From assembly GCA_002077045.2 (NCBI GenBank), contig KZ111149.1, forward strand, positions 1,028,915-1,092,914: a stretch of DNA of 64,000 nt, written 5' to 3'. Each line of letters begins with the position of its first letter. The stretch's first letter is position 1. The notes beneath the pieces are model-generated. The model was not told the origin of the DNA. It saw only the letters and a program-made list of their open reading frames with translations, and made no database searches. The DNA is from Rachicladosporium sp. CCFEE 5018. Its lineage: Eukaryota; Ascomycota; Dothideomycetes; Cladosporiales; Cladosporiaceae. The position numbers were made by a program, and so were the translations under genes. Positions 63,072 to 64,000 of this stretch are shown in pieces.

Positions 63072-64000
63072 ATGGAAGCGCAGGGCCACACCCAGGATGA
63101 ACCGCGATTCGACAAGGTCGGCCGATGTCAGGAGTCCTACACGTATGCCCCAGTCTGATTATTGCACAGCCGCGACACGTTAAATACTGGACGCGATGTC
63201 TCAAGACGCTTCTGCCGTCGATGTATACCTCGAACGACAGCAATCGAATGTATCTTGCCTACTTCATCCTCTCGGCTTGTGATGTCCTGGGCGTACTGTT
63301 CACGTTGACAACAGCTGAGGAACGTGAGGGCTATCTCACGTGGATATACCACTGCCAGCATCCCAATGGCGGCTTTCGCATGTGGCCTGGCACGGACTTC
63401 GGCGAGCGTAGAAGTGTGGCAAACGCGAAATGGGATCCAGCTAATGGACCTGCCACCTACTTCGCACTTGCTTCATTACTGATCTTGCGGGACGATCTGC
63501 AGCGCGTGAAGCGGCAAGAGACTCTGAATTGGATCAGCAAGCTGCAGCATGCTGATGGTTCGTTTGGGGAGACGATCGTTGATAGTAAGATCGAGGGCGG
63601 GCATGATCCTAGGCTCGCCTACTGTGCTACTGGTGTGCGGTACATTCTCCGCCGCTCGGAGGCAGATAAAGCTGCTATGGACGGGACCACCGTCGGTGAC
63701 ATCAACATCGATGCCCTTGTTGGTAGCATACAACGCGCCGAGGTATGTGCGTTCAGTATAAACGGCCGCACGTACTCCAGCTGACTCAACAACAGAGCTT
63801 TGATGGCGGCATCGCGGATGCTCCGTTCCATGAACCCCAAGCTGGCTATACGTTCTGCTCACTCGGTTGTATGAAGTTTATAGAGCGTTTGAGACCAGAC
63901 ACCGCAATTTCCTCCAACACGACATCACCACAGCGGGCTCCTTCGCGCCCACGTGAAGTCATACGCTGGCTGCTCAATCTGCAGACGACGTTGACTGACC
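63072..64000 (+). CDS. CDC43: Geranylgeranyltransferase type I beta subunit, partial at window end
   Basis: Three exons so far: 63072-63116, 63170-63742 and 63796-64000, running out of the window. The first join gives FDKPRHVKYWTRCLKTLLPS and the second gives SIQRAESFDGGIADAPFHEP. The alpha-alpha barrel repeats of protein prenyltransferase beta subunits are visible: GYLTWIYHCQHPNGGFRMWPGT, WISKLQHADGSFGE, ARLAYCATGVRYI-type helices and SFDGGIADAPFHEPQAGYTFC. Early repeats fit GGTase-I (Cdc43) better than farnesyltransferase, which would start with a longer N-terminal domain. The enzyme geranylgeranylates CaaL-type proteins such as Rho GTPases. The zinc-binding Asp-Cys pair and the C-terminal His lie beyond or near the window edge. 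Confidence 0.88.

Overview
The window is filamentous ascomycete nuclear DNA, most likely from a dothideomycete. Genes are compact and carry short (about 46-93 nt) GT-AG introns with CTAAY-like branch sites, and the markers are fungal: a C2H2 plus Zn2Cys6 regulator, a fungal mitoribosomal mL59, a single-domain ADE8-type GART, and AVT-type and PRISE-type genes. No prokaryotic operons, CRISPR arrays, rRNA or convincing tRNA genes were seen. Two 100-N scaffold gaps lie at 38466-38565 and 52627-52726. Several genes below were rebuilt by hand from splice sites. Their intron positions are inferences from consensus signals, reading frame and family knowledge, not from transcripts.

Layout. 1-21.8 kb is mostly housekeeping: a large Ser-rich protein of unknown function, a UBA-UAS-UBX Cdc48 adaptor, a secreted M20 peptidase, a Cys-rich protein, a metallo-beta-lactamase-fold hydrolase, mitochondrial methionyl-tRNA synthetase, a small membrane protein, an ER class I alpha-mannosidase (GH47), proteasome beta3, mitoribosomal mL59, a vacuolar amino acid transporter and GAR transformylase.

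22.0-33.9 kb is a contiguous block of six genes that looks like a catabolic or secondary-metabolic cluster: cytochrome P450, TfdB/MhpA-like FAD phenol hydroxylase, PRISE-type enone reductase, a double-zinc-finger transcription factor, a fumarylacetoacetase-family enzyme and a two-domain VOC extradiol dioxygenase that keeps the His-His-Glu metal triad. Together they resemble a eukaryotic meta-cleavage route for an aromatic compound: hydroxylate, cleave the ring outside the diol, then hydrolyse, hydrate or decarboxylate. This is the best candidate for a little-described system here.

34-45.9 kb holds a small membrane protein, an MDR oxidoreductase, a coiled-coil protein whose locus is disturbed by an assembly duplication, an NTF2-like protein, ribosomal eL38, a Cys-rich single-pass surface protein, mitoribosomal mS42 and a Ser-rich protein.

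46-58 kb is sparser and more accessory in character: a divergent pair of RING-type proteins, a GPI-anchored SGNH esterase, an Hsp70-like gene cut by the second gap, a coiled-coil protein and an AIG1-like GTPase. At 58.0-62.6 kb an IRC20/SHPRH-type SNF2-RING gene is uninterrupted in one frame except for two stop codons, so it looks like a young pseudogene. The window ends inside the beta subunit of geranylgeranyltransferase I.
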